Assembly (NCBI GenBank): GCA_949316235.1
Contig: OX438757.1
Coordinates: 16,059,505-16,123,504, forward strand
DNA from: Oegoconia quadripuncta
Taxonomy: Eukaryota; Arthropoda; Insecta; Lepidoptera; Autostichidae
Direction of reading: 5' to 3'
DNA: 64,000 nt
Shown here: positions 43,665-54,309 of the stretch, in pieces
How the letters are laid out: each line of letters starts with the position of its first letter
Numbering within the stretch: the first letter of the stretch is position 1
Made by a program: the position numbers and the translations under genes
The notes under the pieces: generated by a model
The model's database searches: none
Told to the model about the DNA's origin: nothing
The model's input: only the letters and a program-made list of their open reading frames with translations

Positions 43665-44000
43665 TTGCAAGCGACCGGCTTTCAGCGACTTCCCGCGTCC
43701 ACTTTGTGAGCGGACGTTCTAGGCTGGCTTGCCGTAGTTGTATCCACTCGAGAACTTTAATGCCCCACCGACCGTCTGTTCCTCGGGCTATGTGTCTTGC
43801 CTACTACCACTTTAACTTACTAATTCATTGGGCTATGTCGGTGACTATCGCTCTTCTAGTGGTTTCTTCATTCGTGACCCAAACACTTAGTGAAATGGCT
43901 ACTATCGCCGTCTCCATGGATCGTTGCGTGATCTTGTGCTTTATGAGGCCCATAAGAGACCACGTTTCAGTGCCATGTATGTACGTAAGTTATCATTGGT
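43665..44000 (-). pseudogene. RTE-type LINE C-terminal remnant
   Basis: Minus-strand text gives SLMGLIKHKITQRSMETAI, then VTDIAQ, RGTDGRWGIKVLEW and a LERPLTKWT equivalent of GRPPTRWTD. It lies tail-to-tail with the fragment at 43570-43660. Stops are present. Confidence 0.75.
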
Positions 44001-44004
44001 AACA

Positions 44005-44504
44005 CACATTGATTAAAGATTTTCGTTTTCAATATTCATTTATTCACTTCACAAAAGACTTCATACAAGCCATGGCACTTAAACATACAACTTTTTTGAG
44101 TCAATTTTCGCTTGGGGCAGGATTTGACTGGTTCGCCAGGGTTCGCTTGTTTTGCAGGTCGAAATTTCCAGAACGAAATTTTGGAACCAAAAACGCAGTG
44201 TTTTCTTTTACGACACCACCGCCATACACATCATTAATCCTTCGAGCCGTTTCTGCAGCACTGGTGCCAGGCCGAACTCGTACTCGTAAATAACGCGATA
44301 TTTTAAGTTCTCCATTTTGTAAACTGAGTGACGCAAACAAAAACCAAAGATGGAAAAAACATAAGGATTACGGTTTTGGAAAAACAAATGCATGAGTAAA
44401 TAGCTGTATAAATTTGAAATTGGAATTCCTAATCAAAGAGGAGATATTTGAGATCAAAGTGGCCAGTACGACAAAACGCCAATTTCATATGTAAGGACCA
44501 ATAT
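44005..44504 (-). pseudogene. mariner, 5' half only, with transposase N-terminus
   Basis: The minus-strand 5' end matches the left TIR of the element at 35736, with CGTACTGGCCACTTTG just inside it. The frame begins MENLKYRVIYEYEFG and continues after a frameshift as RRINDVYGGGVVKEN and KFRSGNFDLQNKRTLAN, parallel to residues ~1-60 of the intact copy. Everything from the second half of the DNA-binding domain onward is missing. It is more decayed than the 35736 copy. Confidence 0.8.
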
Positions 44505-44874
44505 TGTCGGGTTTTTTGGTTTTCAAATACTTAAATTTTATTGTGAGATGACATCCAATAACATTTCACTTCACTGATGTATTTTGGACAAGAAGCCGGC
44601 CCCTTGGCATCCACGTAACCAGATTTATGGTAAAAACATAATTTTCCAATTTGCGAGTTACATCGTATCGAGAATTATCTGTGTGACTGGTTTTGTTCTA
44701 TATTTATCAGAGCATGGGCTGCGACTAATTGACTGTAAAAATATGGCGGATGAACAACTCTACGTCAGTGTTGGATAACATGGAAAGTAGTTTTTAAGCT
44801 AAACAAGTTACAAATAGATACATTTACATGATCACATGATACATGAACAGATTACATGTTATGGGGACATGCCG
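44505..44874. other. No recognisable feature
   Basis: No repeat or gene identified. Confidence 0.4.
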
Positions 44875-44962
44875 AGGACATACATTAGATTGTATTTTTG
44901 TTCTGCAGAAACGAGCGGTTCGTGCGATTTTACAAAAACGAGCCGTTCGTGCAATTTATCAC
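44875..44962 (+). mobile_element. LINE J2-like fragment
   Basis: Translates as DCIFVLQKRAVRAILQKRAVRAIYH: the J2 motif FVLQKRAVRAI, with LQKRAVRAI repeated twice. It directly precedes the chimera at 44966. Confidence 0.65.
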
Positions 44963-44965
44963 TAT

Positions 44966-45940
44966 TGGTAGTCTTAGCTAAACAATCATAGACAGGTTTA
45001 GTTTACTTAATCGCTGATTTAATGTAATCTTATTTTAACCGCCTCCGTAGCTCAATATAACCATCTTATCTAAATCTGCCGTCAAGCTGCAATGTTAATA
45101 GCATTGTTGTGTTCTTGTTGTCAGAGATACGATAGCCAGCTTCAAAATATGTTGGGGTTTCCGGCTCAGCTATGCAGCGTACACAGTCAAAAAAATTCGA
45201 CAAATATCACACGTAAATACTGATAGATTAGTATATTTTACTTGTTTCCACAGCTTGATGTCTTACGGTATCTTGCTGTGGGGAAATGCCGTAGATATAA
45301 ATACAATCTTTGTTTTACAAAAACGAGACGTTCGCGTAATTTATCAATTGAGACCTGCAGTGTCACTTAGAGATAGGTTTAAAGTGTATAACATTCTAAC
45401 CTTTTCGTCACAGTACATTTTTGAAAATCTAATGTATATCATAAAAATATAGCATCATTTAGGAAAAATAGTGATAAACATGATGTCAATACAAGAAATA
45501 AAGATAAACTTGCAGGTCACATAAGTCGCCTGCGCAAAGTCAGTAATTCATTCAAAGGGTTATGTATACGCTTTTTCAATAAGTTCCCAGTTGATATACA
45601 AAATCTTCCTCTCGATAAATTTAAAGATACTATAAAACAGAAACTAATTAACAAAGCATATTATAAAATAACAGACTATATAGATGATAATTATCCCTGG
45701 ACATAATCAGATTGTTCGCATGCCAGGCTATTTCACGATTAATAATGAAATATAAAAACCTTTATGTAAAATCAAAGCCTGATTTTAAAAGAGCAACCCT
45801 TCGATTTTCTTGCTTGTTCTTCTCAGGGGAAAATTGCATTTTGAACAAGCAGTAGCTTAAAAAACGTAAAATTGACTATTTTAAGTGTACTCTGTGTACC
45901 TACAAAATAAAGCATTTTTGACTTTGACTTTGACTTTGAT
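44966..45940 (+). mobile_element. SINE-A/LINE J2 chimeric retroelement, copy 2
   Basis: It starts with the ~70 bp unknown flank (ATTGGTAGTCTTAGCTAAAC), then a SINE-A head at 45036-45061 fused by deletion to the body (CAATATAACCATCTTATCT), then the switch into J2 coding sequence near 45160. The J2 frame reads YTVKKIRQISHVNTDRLVYF, SLMSYGILLWGNAVDINTIF and IRFFNKFPVDIQNLPLDKF. The 3' UTR ends in (GACTTT)n at 45918-45939. CAATTTA at 44952-44958 and at 45944-45950 may be a target duplication, but the left copy lies in LINE-like sequence that normally contains it. Confidence 0.75.
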
Positions 45941-46011
45941 CTACAATTTAGGCTCCCGAGTACCTCTGAGGAATAAATTTCAGGAAATTAATATATTAAC
46001 TTTGTCATTGT

Positions 46012-46515
46012 AATATATTTACGAAAACTTAATGTACGTAAGAAAGAATCTGCATTTGTTTAGGAAAAATTGTGAAATACACAATGTCAATACAAGAAAT
46101 AAAGATAAACTTGCAGGTCACATAAGTCGCCTCCACAAAGTCACTAAGTCATTCAAGGGATATTGTATACGCTTTTATAATAAGGTTCCGGTAGACATTC
46201 AAAATTTGCCTTTAAATAAATTTAAAACAACCTTATAACATTTCTGACTATCTGGATGATAAGAATGCGTGGACATGAACCGCTCGGCAATATCCAGTAC
46301 ATTTTATCGAATTTCTTTGTCCAATCACAAATTTAACAATTATTCCAAATTGTATTTGTACTGACTTAATTAAAAAGAGCAACCCCCGAGTTTCTTGCTC
46401 GTTCTTCTCTGGGGAGACTGCCTAGTGAATGAGCGATAACTGCATGTCATGACGATTTCAAATGTTATTCTTATAACTTACGAAATACACCTTTTTTGAT
46501 TTGATTTGATTAATA
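46012..46515 (+). mobile_element. LINE group J1, best-preserved 3' end
   Basis: An open frame reads MYVRKNLHLFRKNCEIHNVN, KDKLAGHISRLHKVTKSFKG, then YCIRFYNKVPVDIQNLPLNK. A small deletion follows LNKFKTTL. The 3' UTR is shared with 8556 and 16900 and ends in GATTTGATTTGATT. Other than that deletion it is the least damaged of the three J1 copies. Confidence 0.82.
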
Positions 46516-46744
46516 AAAACTTTCTTCCTTTCCTACTTTTTCACCCTAAATTCTTTCTTTAATTAGTCTGGGGTACAAGGTAGCAATAGAGTCACGTGGG
46601 GCACCGTCTACTTTCAGTAGGCGCCGAGTCGAGTACCACCATTGATCCTGGCTTACAGGAGTTACAGTGGGAGGAGAGCGGAGGTGGGATCTGAATCAAC
46701 CACTGCAACGTAAGAAATAATATATCTAAATTTCTTTATTGTTT

Positions 46745-47074
46745 TTTTTATGCACCACGGATTGGTACTTGACCTCAATCACACCTGATGTTAAGTGAAG
46801 TGAGGTCGAAGGTGAAAGCGTACTGACCCGGAAACCCCAACACATTTGGCGGACTGGCTATCTTATCTCTGACAACCGGAACACAATAATGCTATTAACA
46901 TTACTGCTTGCCGGCAGATTTAGATAAGATGGTGGTAGCTAGCCAGGCGGACATTTAAAATGCCCTACCACCAACCAAACTGAGTACTTAAACTTGTACC
47001 CCGCTGGGGATCGAACCCGCGACCTCCGAATCGTAAACCCAATGTTGTTTACTTTGAGCCATGGAGGCGGTTAA
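46745..47074 (-). mobile_element. SINE-A, full length
   Basis: Complete on the minus strand; box B on that strand is GGTTCGATCCCCAGCGG. The head reads CCGCCTCCATGGCTCAAAG. Confidence 0.92.
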
Positions 47075-47747
47075 AGTTAACGTTAACCGTGGATGTTGTA
47101 TTAAGCATTAAATTTTCAAAATCAACGGGTATGATTCCTTGATAAGAATATTGATTTTTCAAAAATTTTATGATGCAGTTTTAGTTTTTTTTTTAAATCG
47201 GGCCCAAGACTCCATTGAGTACTTTTCGTTATTTCTCAAAGTTTCGGATTTGGTGCATGTATAAATCTGGAAGTGAATTTCTCAAGTCCCACTTGAGAAA
47301 TTCACCCTGTACCTTATTACCACATCCGCTCATTAAAAGTTTTCTTACTCCATGCAATATCCAATTACTACCAATTATTATACTAAATAAGATAGGTACT
47401 GGGCTTTATAATTCCACTTTTGTGAAGTTATGATCATTCAAATAAACACAAAAGACTCAAACACCTTAATAAATGTAATAAACTTCATGGCTCTTTATTA
47501 CATTTTCATCCAAACGTAGTAATTTGCCCTCCACTTTACGTGAAACAATAATTCTTTTATTACATAACGGCTTGGAAGGTACCTTCATGCAAAATTCCTC
47601 GCGGTCTAGATTGGAGAGATACGGAAACTCAAGAGCAGCGTAATATGTATAACATGAAATTTTGCTGAAGATTGTCTTTGGGATTTCAATACATATTATT
47701 CTAAAATTCATTAAATTTCATTAAATATAATTATTTTTATTTTCTAT
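47075..47747. other. No recognisable feature
   Basis: Short frames on both strands are not credible. A direct pair of words TTGAGAAATTC/CTCAAGTCCCACTTGAG makes a small palindrome near 47279. Confidence 0.4.
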
Positions 47748-47868
47748 TATATAAATAAATATTTCGGATACTTACACCAGTCACCTAGTACCAAACTAAG
47801 CAAAGCTTGTACTATGGAACTAGATAACGGATAAACATACATAAATATTTATATAATATATATTTTAC
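47748..47868 (-). mobile_element. SINE-B tail half
   Basis: ATATTTCGGATACTTACACC through GATAACGGATAAACATACAT; the head is absent. Confidence 0.85.
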
Positions 47869-47893
47869 CAAGGTCTATAAAAATACTTAGAAA

Positions 47894-47925
47894 AACATTC
47901 TCATTTCTATGGAAATGAGAATGTT
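47894..47925. repeat. Perfect 14 bp hairpin
   Basis: AACATTCTCATTTC and GAAATGAGAATGTT are perfect complements around a TATG loop. It lies between a SINE-B tail and a SINE-A. Confidence 0.85.
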
Positions 47926-47939
47926 CTCTATGGAGCGCT

Positions 47940-48295
47940 TTTTTTTTTTTTTTTTTTTATGCATAACGGGTTGGTACTTGCCCTCAAGCACACCTGATGT
48001 TAAGTGAAGATGAGGTCGAAGATGGAAGCGTACTGATCCGGAAACCCCAACACATTTGGGGGAGTGGCTATCTTATCTCTGACAACCGGAACACGACAAT
48101 GCTATTAACATTGCATTGCATTTGCAGCTTGGCGGCAGATTTAGATAAGATGGTGGTAGCTAGCCAGGTGGACATTTAAAATGCCCTACCACCAACCAAA
48201 CCGATTACTTAAACATATACCTCGCTGGGGATCGAACCCGCGACCTCCGAATCGTAAACCCAATGTTGTTTACATTGAGCCACGGAGGCGCTTAA
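47940..48295 (-). mobile_element. SINE-A, full length with long A-tail
   Basis: The T-run of about 20 bases at 47940-47958 is the longest SINE-A tail in the window. A small duplication (CATTGCATTGCATTTGC) lies in the body. Long tails usually mark younger copies. Confidence 0.93.
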
Positions 48296-48304
48296 GGAAT
48301 TTAT

Positions 48305-48430
48305 GATATATCCATATCTCTGCTCTAATACACTATGTCCATAGCTGGTGGACCTGGTGACCTGTAATTCTGGTTCTTCCTTTTCAGGCACCAGTCTTCC
48401 CACAAATGAGTTCTATGTATTACCTAGTCC
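48305..48430 (-). repeat. Coding-like repeated segment, copy 2 of 3
   Basis: The minus strand reads MGRLVPEKEEPELQVTRSTS then YGHSVLEQRYG. Upstream it shares TTAGGACTAGGTAATAC with copy 3. It lies immediately beyond the head of a SINE-A. Confidence 0.55.
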
Positions 48431-48443
48431 TAAAATAAACAAT

Positions 48444-48470
48444 TTTTATTATTATTATTATTATTATTAT
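48444..48470. repeat. (TTA)n microsatellite
   Basis: Eight or so TTA units follow the coding-like segment. Confidence 0.9.
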
Positions 48471-48669
48471 ATCAAACTGTTTTTACACTCTGCAGGAATT
48501 TTTAGATTTTAAAGAGCAATAATTATTTTAGGACATGTGATATTATCATGCTGGTTTTCGATTATTGAAAATGTGTAATTTATAACATATATTTAAATGC
48601 AGTTAACCACCTATTGCATTGTAGTGCCCTAACAGGGTCCATATGTGAATGAATTTATAACTATTTCTA

Positions 48670-48805
48670 CTAGTCTGACAAAAATCCACCAATCCGCATT
48701 GGGTCCGCCAAAGATGGATGGATAGAAGGAGCCATGGATTAAGGCCATCTCCCAGTGAGAGGAGGCTCTGCCTCAACAGTGGAGACGTGTAAAACTGTTG
48801 ATGAA
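48670..48805 (+). mobile_element. SINE-5S tail fragment
   Basis: CCAATCCGCATTGGGTCCGC, GTGAGAGGAGGCTCTGCCTC and GTGGAGACGTG match the SINE-5S 3' part. The head is missing, so it could equally be an RTE-type LINE tail. Confidence 0.5.
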
Positions 48806-48880
48806 TACCAGTTTGTAGATATAATCCACCTTCAAAATTTTGTTGTTCGGGCCATCAAACTAAACAACTTTCATTGTTTC

Positions 48881-49115
48881 GGACGACCGATTGGTGTAGT
48901 GGATAGTGACCCTATCAGCGAAACCAACGGTTGCAGGTTCGAATCCCGCGAGGGGTAAATGTTTGTGTGATGAAACGAACATTTATTCCCGAGTCTTGGA
49001 TGTTTATATAAATATTTATGTATGTTTATCCGTTATCTAGTAACCATAGCACAAGCTTTGCTTAGTTTGGGACTAGATGATTGGTGTAAGTGTCCGAAAT
49101 ATTTATTTATTATTA
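48881..49115 (+). mobile_element. SINE-B, full length
   Basis: Complete head with GGTTCGAATCCCGCGAGG box B and complete tail ending in TTATT repeats. Confidence 0.93.
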
Positions 49116-50207
49116 TTATTTATTATTTATTGTCGCACCAAGTCTGAAATCGAGAAAAAAAATCAGTCGTTTCATAATTTCAGTTGAGCCGGTATTGAAC
49201 GTTTGTATTAAACAGCTGATTTCATGTACATCTCGTATATTACATAGGAGCCACTAATCACGACAACCTAATAAATCGACATGTTGTGTTCACCGCAAAT
49301 TTTCAGTTCTATCTACCCATTTCTTGTAGCATGCCCTCGACGTAAGTTACGTGTACATGAATGTATAGTACGCCAGACGCCGGGGAACTAGTTTATACAT
49401 GCCTGTAGCGCTAGCTCGACTAAGTATTGTCTAGATGACTGTACACTGTAAGCTACTATCCAACTGCCGGCTTAGGGTTAAAGAAACGTCAAGCATTTAT
49501 TTCAATGTACGATACATGATATAATTTGTTGAATATAAATTTAAATATACTGGGAAATAATAATATGTAGTTGAAGAAGCTAAAAAAACACGCTACATTT
49601 CCACCATCCATTTCCTGGCTCCATGATCAGATCGTCGACACCAAAACCAATCATATGAGCCCAAACTCGAGCGGTTTACATTAGTAAGAAGTGAAGGTGG
49701 TTGGTGAAACTCTTCAGTGGCTACTAAGCTCCATCATCAGATCAGCTTCAAGATACCATCAGATTCAGATTGTCATCAGAATTGCCTACAAAGTTTCATT
49801 TCAATACAATTAGAAGTAAGTATAAATTAACGTTCAAGATTTGATTACAATGTTAGTTAAAAATAAAGCAATAAAAGCCTGTTGATAATAGGATTTAATT
49901 TATCTGTCAGTCAGTATGTCCAAGGTACTACCTCTTTGGAAAGGGAAATTATCTGTGGAAAAAGAAGCTACGCATAAAACCCACAAGATCATTGCCTTTT
50001 TTTTTTAATAATAGGTATACAACTAATACAATTTTATAATTTGGGAGGTGGTCGAAGTAAACCAAGCGTGTTTGTCTTTCAGATAATCACTAATTTTGTA
50101 ATAATTTTTTTTTGCTAATGTTGTCTTGTCATGATCTTTGAATTTTTTCTCAGATTAATGATATGCTCAGATATAAGGTTATAAAAGCGTATACAGTGTC
50201 CCATAAA
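49116..50207. other. Unassigned, with one degraded dispersed repeat
   Basis: Around 49600-49810 the words CTCCATCATCAGATCAGCTT and CAGATTGTCATCAGAATTGC belong to a repeat type I have seen in lepidopteran DNA; fragments also lie near 56815-56890. The rest is unrecognised. Confidence 0.4.
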
Positions 50208-50440
50208 TGATCCCAATTTAGGAGGTCCGGCTTCGATTCTCACGCAGGCCATGTACCAATGACTTTTAAATTTAATTTAATTACTTATGTGCAATTTATC
50301 CGACTACTCTTAAACGGTGAAGAAAAACATCGTGAGGAGACCTGTATGCCCGAGAAATAACAATTCAAAAACATGTGAAGTCTCCAACCTGCATTGGGCA
50401 AGCGTAGTGAACTATGGGCCTCATTTTATTTTTTATTTTA
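50208..50440 (+). mobile_element. SINE-D, 5'-truncated
   Basis: Starts within the head at CCCAATTTAGGAGGTCCGGC. Contains AACGGTGAAGAAAAACATCG and GCATTGGGCAAGCGTAGTG; the tail is replaced by ATTTTATTTT repeats. Confidence 0.8.
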
Positions 50441-50977
50441 TTTTATTTATTTAGGACAATGAACAATTGTACAGTAGCTTAATTTTAAGGAATAACAATA
50501 ATTTTACTAATTGTACAACCAGCACCATTGTCCCCGAAGTAGCATCATAATGTTTACAGAGAAACCAAAAACATTTACAGTAGTAAAAAAAAAATTAACA
50601 GTTTTTATAACTAGAATTTCAGGTAAGTATGTATACAGGCAAATACTATATAAACTCTATATACAGGTATGTATACCCACAAATTTTACTTACGTACAGA
50701 TTTTAACATTTGAACCACTCCTAGTATGTAGGTACTAAGAGTAGTTCAAATATTAAAATTTTCTAATTCGTCAATTAATCTTTTTTTGTAGCCATATGAT
50801 GTAAGTGAGAACATATCAATGTCAATGAAGTGGTCATTGTATGATTTCATTATAGCTCTCAAAGGGGCACGTTCCCCTGCATTCGTTCTACACTGGTTCA
50901 ACACAAACATCCTACCGGTCATAGAATTACACGCTCGTTGCATATAATTTGGAACACGGAATTGTAATATATATCAT
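50441..50977. other. No recognisable feature
   Basis: Two small opposed frames (50511-50738 plus, 50746-50943 minus). The words ATGTATACAGGCAAATAC and ATACAGGTATGTATACCC form a loose local repeat. Confidence 0.4.
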
Positions 50978-51032
50978 ATACGAGGGAAGGCCTATATCCC
51001 TGCAGTGGGATGTTTACGTGCTGATGGTGATG
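50978..51032 (+). mobile_element. SINE-D or RTE-type LINE 3' tip
   Basis: CGAGGGAAGGCCTATATCCC and TGCAGTGGGATGTTTACGTG with GATGGTGATGA, adjoining MITE-H. Confidence 0.6.
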
Positions 51033-51039
51033 AGTCTTA

Positions 51040-51326
51040 GGCCCGTATTAATAAACCAATCTCAATACAAGTCTTGAGGCTGAGATACCGAGATGCGTCT
51101 TAAGAAGTTGACGCTATTTAAATCTTCAATCTCGAAGTCTACTCAGCTGAGATCGCTTCTCAAGTATTCCCCTCAGCGGCGAGTGAATGATAGTCTTAAG
51201 TTTCGTTTATTAATACGTGAAACTCGGCGCACGTATCAAGTGAGTACTGCTTGTGTATGCACGTGCGTTTCAGGTCTCAAGTAAGTAACTATTCTCAATC
51301 TTGAGAACGGTTTATTAATTCGGGCC
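51040..51326 (+). mobile_element. MITE-H, full length (287 bp), TTA flanks
   Basis: Reference copy. It begins GGCCCGTATTAATAAACCAA and ends CGGTTTATTAATTCGGGCC, inverted repeats with few mismatches; TTA is at 51037-51039 and 51327-51329. The interior has repeated CTCAAG/CTTGAG words. The TTA duplication and GGCC ends suggest PIF/Harbinger mobilisation. Other copies are at 1, 21546 and 21755. Confidence 0.85.
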
Positions 51327-51399
51327 TTAGTTTGAACATAGGGGTAACCAATCTTCATCATACTAGCCGCAGGAGCTCCACTACTGCACGTAAACCTCC

Positions 51400-51445
51400 T
51401 AATTTTCAGAGTAACCTTCGTCAAATCATCCGTCCATCGGTGCGT
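51400..51445 (-). mobile_element. Possible RTE-type LINE scrap
   Basis: The minus strand reads HRWTDDLTKVT, like the TRWTDDLVKVA motif of RTE C-termini. Neighbouring sequence does not align. Confidence 0.3.
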
Positions 51446-51729
51446 GCTCTTCACTCCGAAATCTTACTACCTACGGTCATGAGGTCTTCGAACGTATACT
51501 GTTATACTCGTAAGCCAGTTAAAGGTTTGGGATCGAATCTGAGCCACTAATGGAGTAGAACCAGGGAAACCAGTTCAGACACCAATTATCTTATCCTCAC
51601 CCAGACTCGCGTGTGCGGATGTGAGCTTGGCTGAAAATTATAGAAAATACATGAGCAACTTTTAGAGTGCACTGCTGAGGCTGTACTCCAAGTCACTATG
51701 TTTGTAAAGGTATGCGCTAAAAGGAGTGA

Positions 51730-52075
51730 ACTAAGAGGCATATGCCATCAGCTGCAGCATAGGTCTCCCACATACATTTTTGGCATCCAGCGACCTTTAT
51801 TTGGTCGTCTGTCAACCTTGTGGGTACGAGTCCTTCGCTACGCTTACCGATGCGTGCGCCTCTAGAACTTTGGTGCCCCACGGACCATTAGTTCCGCGAT
51901 CTTTGTACCCTGCCCACTACTTCAACTTACTAAGATGCTGGGCTTCGGTTACTCTCATTCTTCTATGGCTTTAATCATTCCTGATTCAATTTAGTAGTGA
52001 CACGCTGCATAGTACATTGTGTGACCTTGAGCGTCTATTATTTGGCTCTTTGTGAGACATTCAGAGAGAGAGAAA
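51730..52075 (-). pseudogene. RTE-type LINE C-terminal remnant
   Basis: Minus-strand text corresponds to the RTE C-terminus: a TQ..MQRV block near 52010, VEVVGRVQRSRN near 51900, then RLTDDQIKVAGCQKCM at about 51780-51825. It is parallel to 43665-44000 but independently decayed. Confidence 0.65.
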
Positions 52076-52721
52076 TCATAAAGAATGGTCAAGTATTCAC
52101 CGCCTCTACATTATATATATATATGTATATTACCACCACGTCTGTGATTACCACCGACAGCTTAAACGCCTCAGCCGCTGGATAAATGAGGTATCGTTAG
52201 ATTCGTCCCGGGAGTATCTTATGATATTATGACATCATGATAAATCCAAAATGGCGAACGCTAGCAGCCATTTTGTCATATTTGACAACAAATAATTCTA
52301 GCACCCCATCATCTCGAAGGGCGTCAAATGATAAGTTTCAACGAAAGAAATTCGAAATGATATCAACGTGTTTTTTTAAATATCTAATAAACGTTAAATG
52401 AAAATATAAAACACTAAAGGCCTGTGGAAAATTAGATAAACTTACTCGTGTGACCACAAAACAGAGTGATCTCTGTACAAGCACCATCCTCTGTACGTAC
52501 TTTGCAAAGTCGGGGGGTGAGATATTGCCTTCAGTAGTGCGGTTTTTCTGCGATCTCAGAACCTACTTCTCTCTCTCCCTAATGGGGCATTGGCAGATTT
52601 CTCCGTCTTTTCCAATAACCAGTCTATTCGTTCTAATCAAGCTAACGTTATACCATTAGAAAGAGAGAAAAAATTAAAGAAAATATATCAATCTCATAAC
52701 CCAATCAGGGACAACTGTAAC
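52076..52721. other. No recognisable feature
   Basis: A short (TA)n run at about 52112-52130. Otherwise unassigned. Confidence 0.4.
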
Positions 52722-52832
52722 CCATCCCCAAATAAGATGGGGTTTCAGTACGCTTCCACATTCGACCTCATCTTCACTTAACATCAGGTGTGATTGAAGG
52801 CAAGTACGAACCCGTCGAGCATAAAAAAAAAA
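52722..52832 (+). mobile_element. SINE-A 3' third
   Basis: CATCCCCAAATAAGATGGGG through CGAGCATAAAAAAAAAAG. Confidence 0.85.
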
Positions 52833-53370
52833 GACTCGCTCAAGTGTCACGCTGGTTATGGACCTGTCCTACCTGACACTTGTGCGAGTCTACATGGATC
52901 TTAGTAATTAAAATCAACCCGCGGGAAAAAAATATCCCAAATACTTATACGTGAGAAACATAACCGTTCTTTGCAGCATTAAAAAGATGCATTTTGAATT
53001 TGGAATTCACACTTTCTAAGACCACATGCGCTACAAGATATAAATTATGTAAACATTCGCTCATTTTTTATTTGCTCGCAAGAAGCCTTTGATATTATAA
53101 TGTTAAGTGCTATTCTCAGTGCACATTCCCCGAAATGAAATGAATGTACATGCATAACTGATACGGCTCTTTCAAAAATCGGCCAAGTGCGTGTCTGATG
53201 CACATTTAGGGTTCCGTCTACCCTTAAGTGTTATGCCATCTGTGCTACGCGTGTGACCGCAAAATTAAGTTGAATTCAATTTATGAATACATAGATATTG
53301 TGTTTGCTTTGGAAATAGGCTTGTACATAATTATGTTATTAAATAATGAATTACTATTAATACTATTAAG
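52833..53370. other. Mostly unassigned, one dispersed-repeat piece
   Basis: AAAATCGGCCAAGTGCGTG followed by TTTAGGGTTCCGT (53174-53220) is a signature of a very common lepidopteran repeat. AGACTCGCTCAAGTGTCACG (52832) and ACACTTGTGCGAGTCT (52876) form an inverted pair. Confidence 0.45.
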
Positions 53371-53790
53371 GCGACCTGTTCGGTGTAGTGGTTAGAAACT
53401 CTGACCACAATACCGAAAGGTCGCGGGTTCGAAGCCCGCTAGGGGTATATGTTTGTATGATAAATACTGACACGTGTTCCCGAGTTATGGATGTTTTCAT
53501 TTATAATAAGTATTTATTTCCAAAAAAAGATCTATATTTGTATAGTATATCAACCATTTGGTATCCACAACACAAGCCTAGTTGCTTGTGTGGAACTATT
53601 TGGCATTGGTGTCGATTCGGATATACACCAACTAAACTAAACTAAAACCAGTTCTAGAGTAGTACTGTCTCTTTCTCCCTGGAATAGTACGATGCGACGG
53701 CACCACTCCAAAACTGGTTTTAGTTTAGTTTAGTTGGTGTGCATCCGAATCGACACCACTGTGTGTATGTCCAAGAATATTTATTATTAT
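53371..53790 (+). mobile_element. SINE-C split by MITE-P
   Basis: Head (GCGACCTGTTCGGTGTAGTG) and body at 53371-53606; the last ~30 bp of the tail (TGTGTGTATGTCCAAG) at 53759-53790. Confidence 0.9.
53607..53758. mobile_element. MITE-P, copy 2 (152 bp), nested in SINE-C
   Basis: Arms TGGTGTCGATTCGGATATAC and GTGCATCCGAATCGACACCA are near-perfect inverses, continuing through AACTAAACTAAAAC and GTTTTAGTTTAGTTTAGTT. The insertion point in SINE-C is clean, which fixes the ends as TGGTG...CACCA. No transposase. Confidence 0.88.
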
Positions 53791-53962
53791 TTATTAATTA
53801 CTATATCTTAATTATTAACGTATTACTCATGCATTATATCGTCAAATTATCTAATATTTTTTCTGTTTAGTCATACACTACATTACATAAAACTATACCT
53901 AACTATGTCAAATTCGAATATACACTCTACAATCTACACTAGAGAAACTGGTCAATGGAGTT

Positions 53963-54140
53963 TGACGACCGATTGGTTGGAATCCCGCGAGGGGTAAATG
54001 TTTGTATGATGTATACGAACATTTATTCCCGAGTCATGGGTGTTTTTATAAATATTTATGTATGTTTATCCGTTATCTAGTATCCATAGTACAAGCTTTG
54101 CTTAGTTTGGGACTAGATGATTGGTGTAAGTGCCCCCAAT
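53963..54140 (+). mobile_element. SINE-B with deleted tRNA-like core
   Basis: GACGACCGATTGG joins directly to TTGGAATCCCGCGAGGGG, removing about 45 bp between box A and box B. Body and tail are intact. Confidence 0.85.
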
Positions 54141-54309
54141 TAAAAAAAAAATGGAGTAAAAGCATTTTTCCAAAAGAAGTAACCTAAGCTTACTTTTGTA
54201 GATATTAAACCTTACGTTCCTTTTAAATTCTACCGGAAGTTTATTAAATAAGATCAAAGCTTAATACCATACAGAATGCTTCACAACATTAATCTCAGTG
54301 AATACATCA

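Noticed and set aside
23217..45940. Large inverted segmental duplication linking the two chimeras
   Set aside because: Similarity appears confined to the ~0.9 kb retroelement; flanks differ by eye.
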